Below are positions 52,970 to 61,361 of a DNA stretch of 64,000 nucleotides, in pieces. The translations under genes and the position numbers were made by a program. Each line of letters opens with the position of its first letter. Position 1 is the first letter of the stretch. This DNA comes from an uncultured Eubacteriales bacterium (GTDB lineage: Bacteria > Bacillota > Clostridia > Oscillospirales > Oscillospiraceae). The notes under the pieces are model-generated. The model had not been told where the DNA came from and ran no database searches. It saw nothing but the letters and a program-made list of their open reading frames with translations. The stretch spans positions 1 to 64,000 of the forward strand of contig ONPF01000010.1 in assembly GCA_900319635.1 (NCBI GenBank). The letters are read 5' to 3'.

Positions 52970-55636
52970 TTACTTCTCCAGCGCCTTGAGGGCGGCCAGC
53001 ACCTTGTCCGGGCGGGCCGGGATGCGGGTGATGCGGGCGCCGGTGGCGTTGTAGATGGCGTTGAGGATGGCGGGGTGCGGCGCATCCAGCCCGTAGGGGC
53101 CGTTGGGACGGTAGGTCTCGTTGTAGTGCAGCTCGATGTCATCGGGCACGTCGTTGGGGTACGGGATGCCGCAGCGCAGGAGGCTGGTCTCCTTCTGGAG
53201 ATCGTCGAAGTCCTCGCTCAGCGCCAGGCCGATGCCCTGGGTCAGGCCGCCGTAGAAGTTGCCGTCCACCAGGAGCTTGTTCATGATGGTGCCCACGTCG
53301 GCCACGGCGGTGAACTTCTCGACCTTGACCTTGCCGGTCTGGGTGTCAACGCAGACCTCGGGCAGGAAGATGGTGTACATGTAGGTGGCAAAGGGCTCGC
53401 CCTGGGCGGTGTCCTGATCCACCGGGTGGTCGGCGCAGTAGGTGGTGACCCAGTTGCCCTCCTCGGCCAGCAGCGCCTCGGCGGCCAGACGGCAGGCGTT
53501 GCCGCTCATGACCTGGGAGCGGGAGCCGCCGGCGGGGCCGGAGTTCGGGGTGTACTTGGTGTCGTTCATGACCAGGCGGATCTGCTCGGGCTTGAAGCCG
53601 GCCTGGCGCAGAGTCTCGTGGGCGGAGACCAGCGCGCCCATGTCGGCGCCCTGTCCGTGATCCTCCCAGGAGACGTAGATGGTCACGGTGCCGTCCTTGT
53701 TGAGCTCGGCATAGGCGGAGGAGGAGTCCACGCCGTCCAGACCGCAGCCGTAGACGCCCAGCGCCACGCCGATGCCGTACTTGTAGCGGCCGTCGGAGGC
53801 GGCGTTCTTCTCGGCGACTCTCTTCTTGCCGGCCTCGTACAGCGGGCGGGCCTTGTCGAACAGCGCCTCCTCACAGTACACATCGGGGGCGTAGCCGGTG
53901 GGGATGGTGGTGTGCTCGGCTTCCTTGTAGCAGTTCATGGCGCGCATCTCGAAGGGATCGATGCCCATCTTGGCGGCCAGGCAGTCAATGGCGATCTCGG
54001 AGCCCATGAAGGACTGGGGAGAGCCGTAAGCGCGAAAGGCGGAGCCCCAGGCGTGGTTGGTGAACACGGTCTGGCTCTTGTTGCGGATGGAGGCGATGCC
54101 GTAGCCGGCGCCGGTGAACTGGCTCAGACGCATGGTCAGCAGGTCGCCGAACTCGGAGTAGGGGCCGTGGTCCACGTAGTTGTCGCCCCACAGGGCCAGC
54201 AGCTTGCCGTTCTTGTCCGCCGCCAGCTTGATGTGCATGAAGGCGGGAGAGCGCTTGCCGGTGTAGGTGATGTTCTGGAACTGGTTGAAGTTCAGGGAGA
54301 CGGGCTTGCCGATGATCTTGGCGGCCGCGCCGATCAGAGCCTCGTTGGTGGGGGAGAACTTGTAGCCGAAGGTGCCGCCGGCGTGGTTCTGGATGATGCG
54401 CAGCTTCTCCATGGGCACGCCGATGCCGGCGGCGATCATGGGCATGTGCAGGTGGATGCCGATGGACTTGGAGTGCACGGTGACCATGCCGTCCTCGTCG
54501 ATGTAGCCGTAGCCGTTGTCCGGCTCCAGGTGCAGGTGGGGCTGACGGGAGCAGTAGCTCTCGATCTCGACCTGCTGCTCGTCGGGGATGGAATCCCAAT
54601 CGAAGTCGGGTCCCTTGATGCAGTTGGTCTCATAGAAGACGTTGGGGGTGCCGGGGTGGATCTCGATGGCGTCGGGCGCCATGGCGTCCAGCGCGTTCAT
54701 GTAGGCGGGCAGCTCTTCGATCTCGACCTTCACGGCGTCGGCCGCGGCGCGGGCGTGCTCCTCGGTATCGGCCGCCACGATGGCGATGGCGTCGCCGAAC
54801 TGGAAGATCTTGTCGGAGCAGAGGACGGGCCGCTCAAAGCCGTCGGTCTTGTTGTGCTTGGGCAGCATGACCAGACCGTTGATCTGGTTGGTGCCGCCGG
54901 CGGCCAGGATGTCCTTGTAGGTGATGACCTTCACCACGCCGGGCATCTTCTCGGCCTCGGTGGTGTCGATGGACTTGATGTTGGCATGGGAGACCTTGGC
55001 CTGGGTCAGGGCCAGGCGCAGGCAGCCGGGCATCTTCAGCGCGTCGTCAGCGCCGAAGTCCCAGGTGCCGGTGACCTTCTGGGCCGCGGAGGGACGGATG
55101 TACTTGGTGCCCTTGATGCTGTCGCCGGTGGGCTTGAAGACCAGGTCTTCCTTGGTCATCTCGCCGCGAAGCACGGCGGCGGCGTCCATAACGGCGTCCA
55201 CCAGGGGCTTATAGCCGGTGCAGCGGCAGAGGTTGCGCTGCTTGTTGAACCAGTCGCGCACTTCCTCGCGGGTGGGGCTGGGGTTATTCTCCAGCAGCAC
55301 CTTGGCGCTGATGATGAAGCCGGGGGTGCAGAAGCCGCACTGAGCGCAGCCGTGGGCCATCCAGGCCACCTGCAGCGGGTGCATGTCGCTCAGGGTGCCG
55401 ACGCCCTCGATGGTGGTGATCTCGGCGTTGTCGGGAACTCTGCTCATCTTGTAGATGCAGGACTTGGTGACCTTGCCGTTCATGATGACATTGCAGGCGC
55501 CGCAATGGCCCTCGCCGCAGCCGATCTTGCAGCCGGTCAGCAGCAGGTGCTCACGCAGGACGGTCGCCAGAGTCTCGTCCTTGTCCAGGACCAGGTTCCG
55601 GGTAACGCCGTTGATGACAAGCGTTTTTCTGATCAT
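52970..55636 (-). CDS. Mop-type molybdenum aldehyde oxidoreductase, atypical active site
   Basis: The 888-residue protein joins both 2Fe-2S domains and the molybdopterin-binding domains in one chain, as in Desulfovibrio Mop. Cluster ligands are [13 protein letters not shown] (about 36-48) plus a later Cys, and [10 protein letters not shown]...CRCTGY (about 96-140). Cofactor-contacting segments include [18 protein letters not shown] and DHGQGADMG. Near the C terminus, where related enzymes have a GVGE motif with the catalytic glutamate, this protein reads [15 protein letters not shown] and seems to lack about eight residues. RBS AAGGAGGTACACAC precedes the ATG. It follows the small His-rich gene in one transcript. 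Confidence 0.9.
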   Translation of the reverse strand: MIRKTLVINGVTRNLVLDKDETLATVLREHLLLTGCKIGCGEGHCGACNVIMNGKVTKSCIYKMSRVPDNAEITTIEGVGTLSDMHPLQVAWMAHGCAQCGFCTPGFIISAKVLLENNPSPTREEVRDWFNKQRNLCRCTGYKPLVDAVMDAAAVLRGEMTKEDLVFKPTGDSIKGTKYIRPSAAQKVTGTWDFGADDALKMPGCLRLALTQAKVSHANIKSIDTTEAEKMPGVVKVITYKDILAAGGTNQINGLVMLPKHNKTDGFERPVLCSDKIFQFGDAIAIVAADTEEHARAAADAVKVEIEELPAYMNALDAMAPDAIEIHPGTPNVFYETNCIKGPDFDWDSIPDEQQVEIESYCSRQPHLHLEPDNGYGYIDEDGMVTVHSKSIGIHLHMPMIAAGIGVPMEKLRIIQNHAGGTFGYKFSPTNEALIGAAAKIIGKPVSLNFNQFQNITYTGKRSPAFMHIKLAADKNGKLLALWGDNYVDHGPYSEFGDLLTMRLSQFTGAGYGIASIRNKSQTVFTNHAWGSAFRAYGSPQSFMGSEIAIDCLAAKMGIDPFEMRAMNCYKEAEHTTIPTGYAPDVYCEEALFDKARPLYEAGKKRVAEKNAASDGRYKYGIGVALGVYGCGLDGVDSSSAYAELNKDGTVTIYVSWEDHGQGADMGALVSAHETLRQAGFKPEQIRLVMNDTKYTPNSGPAGGSRSQVMSGNACRLAAEALLAEEGNWVTTYCADHPVDQDTAQGEPFATYMYTIFLPEVCVDTQTGKVKVEKFTAVADVGTIMNKLLVDGNFYGGLTQGIGLALSEDFDDLQKETSLLRCGIPYPNDVPDDIELHYNETYRPNGPYGLDAPHPAILNAIYNATGARITRIPARPDKVLAALKALEK

Positions 55637-55689
55637 GTGTGTACCTCCTTGTATGTTTGTTTTATTTTGCTTCGTTTGGAATGAACCGC

Positions 55690-55953
55690 TTATTCGTGGC
55701 CGTGCCCGTGGCCGCCGCAGCGGTCATGGTCGGGGCCCTTGCCGGTGATGTCCTTCACCCGCTCGATCCCCCGGGGCGTATAGAACACGAGCTGGGACAG
55801 GCTTCCGTCCAGATTCTCCCCGCTCAGACGGAGGAAGTTGGCGTTTTCAAAGTAATCGATGGGCAGCTCCCGCCGAAAGACCTTGCCCGTAGTTTTGTCC
55901 CGAACCTCCACCGTGATCTCGTCCGCGGTGATCTCGAACAGTTCCTCGTTCAT
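55690..55953 (-). CDS. small His-rich protein preceding mop
   Basis: The 87-residue protein from ATG 55953 has a beta-rich core (ITVEVRDKTTGKVFRRELPI, then LVFYTPRGIERVKDIT) and a metal-binding tail DRCGGHGHGHE. I do not recognise a named family. It is first in the transcript with the molybdenum hydroxylase, 53 bases upstream of it. A role as a small metal-binding or maturation factor for that enzyme is inferred from context only. AGAGGG nine bases before the ATG is a modest ribosome binding site. Confidence 0.65.
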   Translation of the reverse strand: MNEELFEITADEITVEVRDKTTGKVFRRELPIDYFENANFLRLSGENLDGSLSQLVFYTPRGIERVKDITGKGPDHDRCGGHGHGHE

Positions 55954-55966
55954 GGGAATCGACCCT

Positions 55967-56043
55967 CTTTCCCGGGAAAGGCAGGATTTCCTTCCCCATA
56001 TCTCTACGCATTTATCATACACTTCATTTCATTGTTGCGGCAA
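55967..56043 (-). promoter_or_regulatory. promoter of the His-rich/mop transcript with palindrome
   Basis: On the minus strand TTGCCG (56043-56038), 18 bases, TATGAT (56019-56014). Downstream, CTTTCCCGGGAAAG (55967-55980) is a perfect 14-base palindrome just before the ribosome binding site and could be an operator. Confidence 0.5.
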
Positions 56044-56050
56044 GTTATAA

Positions 56051-56087
56051 CAAAAAGCAATTCGCAGATTCTGCGAATTGCTTTTTG
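56051..56087. terminator. perfect 18-bp hairpin, terminator
   Basis: CAAAAAGCAATTCGCAGA (56051-56068), one base, TCTGCGAATTGCTTTTTG (56070-56087). On the minus strand it ends in CTTTTTG, terminating the TylF-like gene that stops at 56143. Confidence 0.8.
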
Positions 56088-56142
56088 TGAAAATTGTTCA
56101 AAAAGGAAGGTGGAAACCTGTCGCAGCCGTGAGCGGCTGAGA

Positions 56143-57117
56143 TCAAGTGTTGAGACGGCGCGACTTTGTCAGCACCAGGGTGCCGCAGACGTCGCACAGG
56201 GGAACCGCCGGCAGCGCGCAGCCGAGTTCCCCCTCATAGCGCTCCAGCGCCCTTGCCACACCGGGAAGCTTCGGGTTGGCCCAGTCATGCAGCAGCAGAA
56301 AGCCGCCGGCGGAGAGCCGCGGCCAGAACCAGCGCAGGCCGCTGAGCGTGCTCTCCTCCAGATCCACGTCCAGGGAGACCAGGGCGAAGCGCAGCTCCTC
56401 CAGCCCCTCCGCCGTTCCGGGGAAGAGGCCCCTGCGGATCTCTGCCCGCTCCGGATGGGGCAGCAGGGAGAGCAGCTTTTTTGCGTCGGCAAGCCGGTGG
56501 GCCTCCACCAGCCCCGCGGCCTGGCCCCCGGCCTCCTCCTCGGCAAAGCCGGAGAAGGTGTCAAAGAGCCAGAGCCTCCGCTTTGGCAGCAAGGCGTTGA
56601 TGCAGCGGGCAAAGGCACCCCGATATACCCCCAGCTCCGCCGCGTCCCCGGGGATGCCCTCCAGCCTTCGGCAGATGCCCTCCAGGCTTCGCAGCCGCAC
56701 GCAGTCGTTTTCCAGATCCCGATCCTGAAGAGGGCTGTGCTCCAGCCACATCGGATCCCGCATGGCCCTTTGAGGACGGCGCAGCTCCTCCAGCAGCTCC
56801 TCCGGCAGCACCCGGGCAGCCCGCTCATAGGAGAGATTTCTGTCCTGCAGGCTCCAGTTGTTCCTGCAAAACAGCAGCTTTTCCCGGGGAAAGCCCAATT
56901 CCTCCGCCTTCGCGGCAATGGCCTCCGCCTGGCGGCTCGCCACCAGGATCAGATCGAAGTCCCTCCCCCGCAGCGCGTCCGGCGCCATGATCGGCCGCCC
57001 CAGAAAGCTCCCGTCTCGCCCTTCTCCGTCCAGAAAGCCGCAGACTTCCCGCGGATCCAGCCCCCGATCCAGCAGATCTCCGGCGCCGCAGCCTGTGCCC
57101 CAGACATAGATTTTCAT
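56143..57117 (-). CDS. TylF/MycF-like O-methyltransferase with N-terminal Rossmann domain
   Basis: The 324-residue protein from ATG 57117 has an N-terminal nucleotide-binding-like domain (YVWGTGCGAGDLL, then DFDLILVASRQ, about 1-80). A TylF-type methyltransferase domain follows: AELGVYRGAFARCI near 165, LWLFDTFSGF near 187 and LVSLDVDLEESTLSGLRWF near 250, with metal-binding acids in LDVD and LLLHDW. Related two-domain proteins act on sugars. It sits between the two halves of the molybdenum island, on the minus strand as a single gene, and may or may not be part of it. Confidence 0.8.
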   Translation of the reverse strand: MKIYVWGTGCGAGDLLDRGLDPREVCGFLDGEGRDGSFLGRPIMAPDALRGRDFDLILVASRQAEAIAAKAEELGFPREKLLFCRNNWSLQDRNLSYERAARVLPEELLEELRRPQRAMRDPMWLEHSPLQDRDLENDCVRLRSLEGICRRLEGIPGDAAELGVYRGAFARCINALLPKRRLWLFDTFSGFAEEEAGGQAAGLVEAHRLADAKKLLSLLPHPERAEIRRGLFPGTAEGLEELRFALVSLDVDLEESTLSGLRWFWPRLSAGGFLLLHDWANPKLPGVARALERYEGELGCALPAVPLCDVCGTLVLTKSRRLNT

Positions 57118-57189
57118 GCCTTCATCCCCTTTTCCCTTCTTTCGATTCAATTATATCCGGAAAAATGGCCCTTGTACAGACAGTTTTGC

Positions 57190-57218
57190 TTTACAAAGCT
57201 AAATAAATGGTGTATACT
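57190..57218 (+). promoter_or_regulatory. promoter of the cofactor/mod gene series
   Basis: TTTACA (57190-57195), 17 bases, TATACT (57213-57218), 53 bases before ATG 57271. The palindrome GCTTT-AC-AAAGC (57188-57199) overlaps the -35 box. Confidence 0.62.
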
Positions 57219-57270
57219 TCAAATCGTCGAAATATATTTTTTTGTTATTCGCCGAAAGGAGGTTCGCTGT

Positions 57271-58194
57271 ATGCGCGTCGGCGCTGTGATCGTGGCGGCG
57301 GGCATGTCCTCCCGGATGGGGGACTTCAAGCCCATGCTGAATATCGGTTCCATCTCCATTGCCCAGCGGATCGTGGCCACCTTCCGTCAGGCGGGGGTCA
57401 CCCGCATCGTGGTGGTCACGGGCTACAACGCCCAGCAGCTGGAGCGGCATCTCGCCAACAACGGCATCGTATTCCTCCGAAACGAGGACTATGCCGGCAC
57501 CCAGATGTTCGACTCCGCCAAGATCGGCCTCTCCTACCTGCAGGACAAGTGTGACCGCATTCTCTTCACTCCGGTGGACATCCCGCTCTTTACGGCCATG
57601 ACCGTCTCTTCCCTTCTGCTCTCCAAGGCGGAGCTTGCCTGCCCTGTCTGCATGGGCAAGCCCGGACATCCCCTTCTGATCTCTTCTTCGCTTCTGCCCC
57701 GGATCCTGGCCGATTCCGGGGAGGGCGGTCTCCAGGGGGCCATCCGCCGCTGCGGGGCGGAAATGACCAGGATCCCGGTGGACGACGCGGGGATCCTCCA
57801 CGACGCGGACACGCCGGAGGACTATCGGGCTTTGCTGGATTACCACAACAAGCAGCTGATCCGCCCGGAGATCACCGTGTCCCTTTCCCGGGAACGGCCC
57901 TTTTTTGACGAGCGTACCGCCATGCTCCTAGCCCTGGTGGAGGAGACGAAGTCCGTGCGCACCGCCTGCCAGCGCATGCAGATCTCCTACTCCGGCAGCT
58001 GGAACATCATCCACGCGCTGGAGAGTCAGCTTCGCTTTCCGCTGCTGGAGCGCAGCCAGGGCGGCGCGAACGGAGGCGAGAGCCGCCTGACGGAAAAAGG
58101 AAAACGGCTCCTGGATTGTTACCAGCGCTATGCCCAGCGCCTGCGGCAGGATGCGGCGGCGCTGTTTGAAGAATACTTCGGAGCGGAATTATGA
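57271..58194 (+). CDS. MobA-like NTP transferase fused to ModE-like HTH (DVU_1551-type)
   Basis: The 307 residues have an N-terminal nucleotidyltransferase domain (about 1-190) with VIVAAGMSSRMGDFKPML (the GG/AAG-x-x-SRMG nucleotide loop) and FTPVDIPLF, as in MobA/MocA enzymes that attach CMP or GMP to molybdopterin. A C-terminal winged helix (about 215-305) reads TKSVRTACQRMQISYSGSWN and SRLTEKGKRLL, the ModE/LysR-type DNA-binding pattern. So one protein may both finish the dinucleotide cofactor and regulate genes. RBS AAAGGAGGTTCGCTGT precedes the ATG. It overlaps the next gene by four bases. Confidence 0.85.
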   Translation: MRVGAVIVAAGMSSRMGDFKPMLNIGSISIAQRIVATFRQAGVTRIVVVTGYNAQQLERHLANNGIVFLRNEDYAGTQMFDSAKIGLSYLQDKCDRILFTPVDIPLFTAMTVSSLLLSKAELACPVCMGKPGHPLLISSSLLPRILADSGEGGLQGAIRRCGAEMTRIPVDDAGILHDADTPEDYRALLDYHNKQLIRPEITVSLSRERPFFDERTAMLLALVEETKSVRTACQRMQISYSGSWNIIHALESQLRFPLLERSQGGANGGESRLTEKGKRLLDCYQRYAQRLRQDAAALFEEYFGAEL

Positions 58195-59243
58195 GTCGAA
58201 AGATCTGGCTGATCCGCCACGCCATGCCGGATATCCCCCTGGGGGAGCGCTGGTGCGTGGGCGGGAGATCGAATTTCCCCCTGGGACGCCTGGGAAAGCT
58301 GCAGGCGGCCCTGCTGCCCTTCCTGCCGGAGCTTCAAGGTCTGGACGCTGTGTTCTGCAGCAGCCTGCTCCGCGCCAGGGAGACCGCCCTGCCCCTCTGC
58401 CCCGCCCCGCGGGAGATGCCCGGGCTCCAGGAGCAGGACATGGGCCTCTGGGACGGGCTCTCCTTCCGGGAGATCCGGCAGCGCTATCCCGCGCTCTATG
58501 CCGCCCGGGAGCAGGATCCGGCTCTGCTGCCCCAGGGGGCGGAGAGCGTGGAGGCCGTGCGCCGTCGCATGACCGAGGGGATCCTCCGCTGCCTGCGGGA
58601 GAGCGAAGGCACTATTGCCATCGTGAGCCACAAGGGCTCCATCGCGAGCATCACCGGCCAGCGGGAAAAGCTGGGCTACACCTCCCTGACTCTGCTGGAG
58701 GCGGAGCGGGAGGAGCTGCGCGTCCTCTCCGTGGGGCAGGCCCCCCACCCGGCGCTGACGGAGGAAGTGTGCCGCGTGCTGATGCATGCCGCCGGCGCAG
58801 AAGCGCGCATCGCCCACTGCCGCGCGGTGGCGGAGCTGGCGGAGGAGCTGCGGAAGGCGCTTGCGGATAAGGGGCTCCCGCTGGATCGGGACACCCTTCG
58901 CGCCGCTGCCCTGCTCCACGACATTGCCCGGGATCTGCCGGAGCATGCAGCGGTGGGCGCCCTCTGGCTGCGGGAGCTGGGCTATCCGGCGGTGGCCGAC
59001 TGCGTCCGGCAGCACCACGACCCGGATTCCACTGCTCTCGGCGAGGCGGCGCTCCTGTACCTGGCCGACAAGGCGGTAAGGGGAGGCGAACGGGTCTCCG
59101 TCGAGGAGCGCTTCGCCGCAAGTCTCGGCAAATGCAAAACGCCGGAGGCTCTGGCCGCCCATCGGCGGCGCCTGGAAGCAGCAAGAGAAATTCTGAAAAA
59201 CATCAAAACCGTCTGCGGGGAGCAGAGCTTCCCGGAGCTGTAA
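58191..59243 (+). CDS. histidine phosphatase fused to HD-domain hydrolase
   Basis: The 350 residues start with a histidine phosphatase domain (RHAMPDIP catalytic motif at about 9-16, CSSLLRARETA near 57, second histidine in IVSHKGS near 146). From about 190 an HD domain follows, with HAAGAEARIAHCRAVAELAE, the metal-binding LLHDIARDLPEH and VRQHHDPD. Both are phosphohydrolase types, so the fusion could trim a phosphorylated or nucleotide intermediate, for example of the molybdenum cofactor. It is coupled by four-base overlap to the NTP transferase gene. Confidence 0.8.
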   Translation: MSRKIWLIRHAMPDIPLGERWCVGGRSNFPLGRLGKLQAALLPFLPELQGLDAVFCSSLLRARETALPLCPAPREMPGLQEQDMGLWDGLSFREIRQRYPALYAAREQDPALLPQGAESVEAVRRRMTEGILRCLRESEGTIAIVSHKGSIASITGQREKLGYTSLTLLEAEREELRVLSVGQAPHPALTEEVCRVLMHAAGAEARIAHCRAVAELAEELRKALADKGLPLDRDTLRAAALLHDIARDLPEHAAVGALWLRELGYPAVADCVRQHHDPDSTALGEAALLYLADKAVRGGERVSVEERFAASLGKCKTPEALAAHRRRLEAAREILKNIKTVCGEQSFPEL

Positions 59244-59261
59244 ACAGAGGAGGAGTACCGC

Positions 59262-60287
59262 ATGAAGCTGTTGAAGACCGAGGACGCGGTGGGCCATGTG
59301 CTCTGCCACGACATCACCCAGATCATCAAGGACGAGAAGAAGGGTCCGGTGTTCCGCAAGGGGCACATCATCCGTCCCGAGGACGTGCCTGTGCTGCTCA
59401 GCGTGGGCAAGGATCATGTCTACATCTGGGAAAACAATGAAAACATGCTCCACGAGGATGAGGCCGCGGATATCCTGCGGCAGATCTGCCAGGGGGAGCA
59501 CATGCACGCCACCGAGCCCAAGGAGGGCAAGATCGAGCTCATCGCGGATATAGACGGTCTGCTGCTCATCGACGTGGAGCGGCTCCGCGCCGTCAATTCC
59601 CTGGGAGAGATGATGATCGCCACCCGCGCCTCCGGCTTTTTCGTGAAGCAGGGCAGCAAGCTCTGCGGCACCCGGGTCATCCCCCTGGTCATCGAAAAGG
59701 AGAAGATGGAGCGGGCCAGAGCGGTGGCGGGGCCGGAGCCTCTGCTGCGCCTGGTGCCGGTGCGCCCGAGAAAATACGGTGTGGTCACCACCGGCAACGA
59801 GGTGTTCTACGGCCGCATCCAGGACACCTTCACCCCCGTCATCCAGGACAAGCTCCGGGAATACGGCTGCGAGATGGCGGAGCATGTGATCCTGAACGAC
59901 GACCATGAGAAGATCACCGCGGCCATCCGGGACATGCTGGACAAGGGCTGCGAGATGGTCTTCTGCAGCGGCGGCATGAGCGTGGATCCGGACGACAAGA
60001 CCCCGCTGGCGATCAAAAATACCGGAGCGAACATCGTCTCCTACGGGGCGCCGGTGCTGCCGGGGGCCATGTTCCTGGTCTCCTATATGCCGGACGGGCG
60101 GCCGGTCTGCGGTCTTCCCGGCTGCGTCATGTATGCCAGACGCACCATCTTTGATTTGCTGCTGCCCTATCTGGTGACGGACACCCCCATCACCAAAGAA
60201 TATCTGGCCGGTCTGGGCCACGGCGGACTCTGTCTCAACTGCCCGGTCTGCCGCTTCCCGGACTGCGGCTTCGGCAAGGGCGTATAA
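59262..60287 (+). CDS. MoeA-like molybdopterin-binding protein with Cys-rich C terminus
   Basis: The 341-residue protein contains a MoCF-biosynthesis domain (about 165-305; VVTTGNEVFYGRIQD and FCSGGMSVDPDDKTP are the substrate-loop motifs of MoeA/MogA proteins). The N-terminal half has a distinct beta-rich domain. The C terminus ends in LCLNCPVCRFPDCGFGKG, a four-cysteine cluster not found in classical MoeA. It probably binds molybdopterin and inserts molybdenum, or acts on the mature cofactor for this locus. RBS GAGGAGGAGTACCGC precedes ATG 59262; it lies 18 bases after the phosphatase gene. Confidence 0.82.
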   Translation: MKLLKTEDAVGHVLCHDITQIIKDEKKGPVFRKGHIIRPEDVPVLLSVGKDHVYIWENNENMLHEDEAADILRQICQGEHMHATEPKEGKIELIADIDGLLLIDVERLRAVNSLGEMMIATRASGFFVKQGSKLCGTRVIPLVIEKEKMERARAVAGPEPLLRLVPVRPRKYGVVTTGNEVFYGRIQDTFTPVIQDKLREYGCEMAEHVILNDDHEKITAAIRDMLDKGCEMVFCSGGMSVDPDDKTPLAIKNTGANIVSYGAPVLPGAMFLVSYMPDGRPVCGLPGCVMYARRTIFDLLLPYLVTDTPITKEYLAGLGHGGLCLNCPVCRFPDCGFGKGV

Positions 60288-60308
60288 GCATCCCTGTTTT
60301 TCTTCCGG

Positions 60309-60333
60309 TATAAGCGCGTAAAACGCGTTTATA
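60309..60333. promoter_or_regulatory. 25-bp palindrome, candidate molybdate-responsive operator
   Basis: TATAAGCGCGT (60309-60319), AAA, ACGCGTTTATA (60323-60333) pair at 10 of 11 positions, 40 bases before modA. The position suits a repressor or activator site. The ModE-like HTH of the NTP transferase encoded 3 kb upstream is a candidate ligand; the sequence only loosely resembles the E. coli ModE box. Confidence 0.5.
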
Positions 60334-60373
60334 TAAATTCATTTCCCTGAAAAACGGGAAGGAGGAAGTAAAC

Positions 60374-61306
60374 ATGAAAAAAATCCTGGCACTGCTGCTT
60401 GCGCTGTGCATGATGCTTGCGCTGGCGGCCTGCGGCGAGACGGAGGCCCCCAAGACCGAGGAGCCCCAGGACGCCGCAGAACCCGAGACCCCCGTCGAGC
60501 CCGAGACCCCCGAAGAGGCCCCCGAAGCGGAAACGGCCGAGCCCGAAGCCCCCGCCGAGCCCGCTGAGCCCATCGAGATCGTGGTCTTCGCCGCAGCGTC
60601 CATGACCGAGACGCTGAACGAGCTGAAGACGGTCTATGAGGCCGAGCACCCCGGCGTCACCATCCTCTACAACTTCGACTCCTCCGGCACTTTGAAGACC
60701 CAGATCGAGGAGGGCGCCGCCTGCGACCTGTTCATCTCCGCCGGGCAGAAGCAGATGAACCAGCTGGACATCAGCGCCAGCCCCGATGTGAACACCGACG
60801 GTCTGGACTTCGTACAGGAGGGAACCCGCATCAACCTGCTGGAGAACAAGGTGGTGCTGGTCGTTCCCGTGGGCAACCCCAAGGGCATCGAGAGCTTTGA
60901 CATGCTGGCCCAGCTGCTGGAGACGGGCGACGTGCTGATGGCCATGGGCGGCGCCGACGTCCCCGTGGGCCAGTACACCCAGAAGATCCTGGCCTGGTAC
61001 GGGCTGGACGAGGCGGAGCTCTCCGCCGCCGGCTGCATCAGCTACGGCGGCAACGTGAAGCAGGTCACCACCCAGGTGGAAGAGGGCAGCGTGGACTGCG
61101 GCGTGGTCTACTGCACCGACGCCTTCTCCTCCGATCTGACGGTTGTGGACAGCGCCACCGCCGAGATGTGCGGCCAGGTCATCTACCCCGCCGCCGTGAT
61201 GAAGAACGCGCCCCACCCCGCCGAGGCTCTGGAATTTCTGAGCTTCCTGCAGAGCGAGGAGGCCATGGCCGTGTTTGAGTCGGTGGGCTTCTCTCCCGCG
61301 CCCTGA
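60374..61306 (+). CDS. modA: molybdate ABC transporter substrate-binding lipoprotein ModA
   Basis: The 310-residue lipoprotein has a signal peptide with lipobox LALAAC (Cys near 20) and a Glu/Pro-rich linker to about 65. The ModA domain begins VVFAAASMTETLNELKTVYE, with oxyanion-binding serines in AAASMTE and NFDSSGTLKTQIE and later GVVYCTDAF. It captures molybdate (or tungstate) outside the cell. RBS AAGGAGGAAGTAAAC precedes ATG 60374. A stable hairpin separates it from modB. Confidence 0.94.
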   Translation: MKKILALLLALCMMLALAACGETEAPKTEEPQDAAEPETPVEPETPEEAPEAETAEPEAPAEPAEPIEIVVFAAASMTETLNELKTVYEAEHPGVTILYNFDSSGTLKTQIEEGAACDLFISAGQKQMNQLDISASPDVNTDGLDFVQEGTRINLLENKVVLVVPVGNPKGIESFDMLAQLLETGDVLMAMGGADVPVGQYTQKILAWYGLDEAELSAAGCISYGGNVKQVTTQVEEGSVDCGVVYCTDAFSSDLTVVDSATAEMCGQVIYPAAVMKNAPHPAEALEFLSFLQSEEAMAVFESVGFSPAP

Positions 61307-61313
61307 CTTGCTT

Positions 61314-61341
61314 GCCCGGGCGGGCAAAAGCCCGCCCGGGT
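61314..61341 (+). other. intercistronic hairpin modA-modB
   Basis: GCCCGGGCGGGC (61314-61325), AAAA, GCCCGCCCGGGT (61330-61341) with no U tract. It probably stabilises or partly attenuates the mRNA so that the binding protein is made in excess of the membrane subunit. Confidence 0.65.
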
Positions 61342-61361
61342 GATTCCTTCTGGAGGGAACG

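Noticed and set aside
52961-55684. Open frame of about 907 codons on the plus strand opposite mop
   Set aside because: Antisense shadow of a GC-rich gene; repetitive Gly/Val/Ala/Asp product and no recognisable domain, while the minus strand encodes a clear molybdenum hydroxylase.
55639-57270. N-terminal extension of the NTP transferase far upstream of 57271
   Set aside because: The upstream in-frame stretch crosses other genes in antisense and a promoter; ATG 57271 has a strong ribosome binding site and gives the normal nucleotidyltransferase N terminus.
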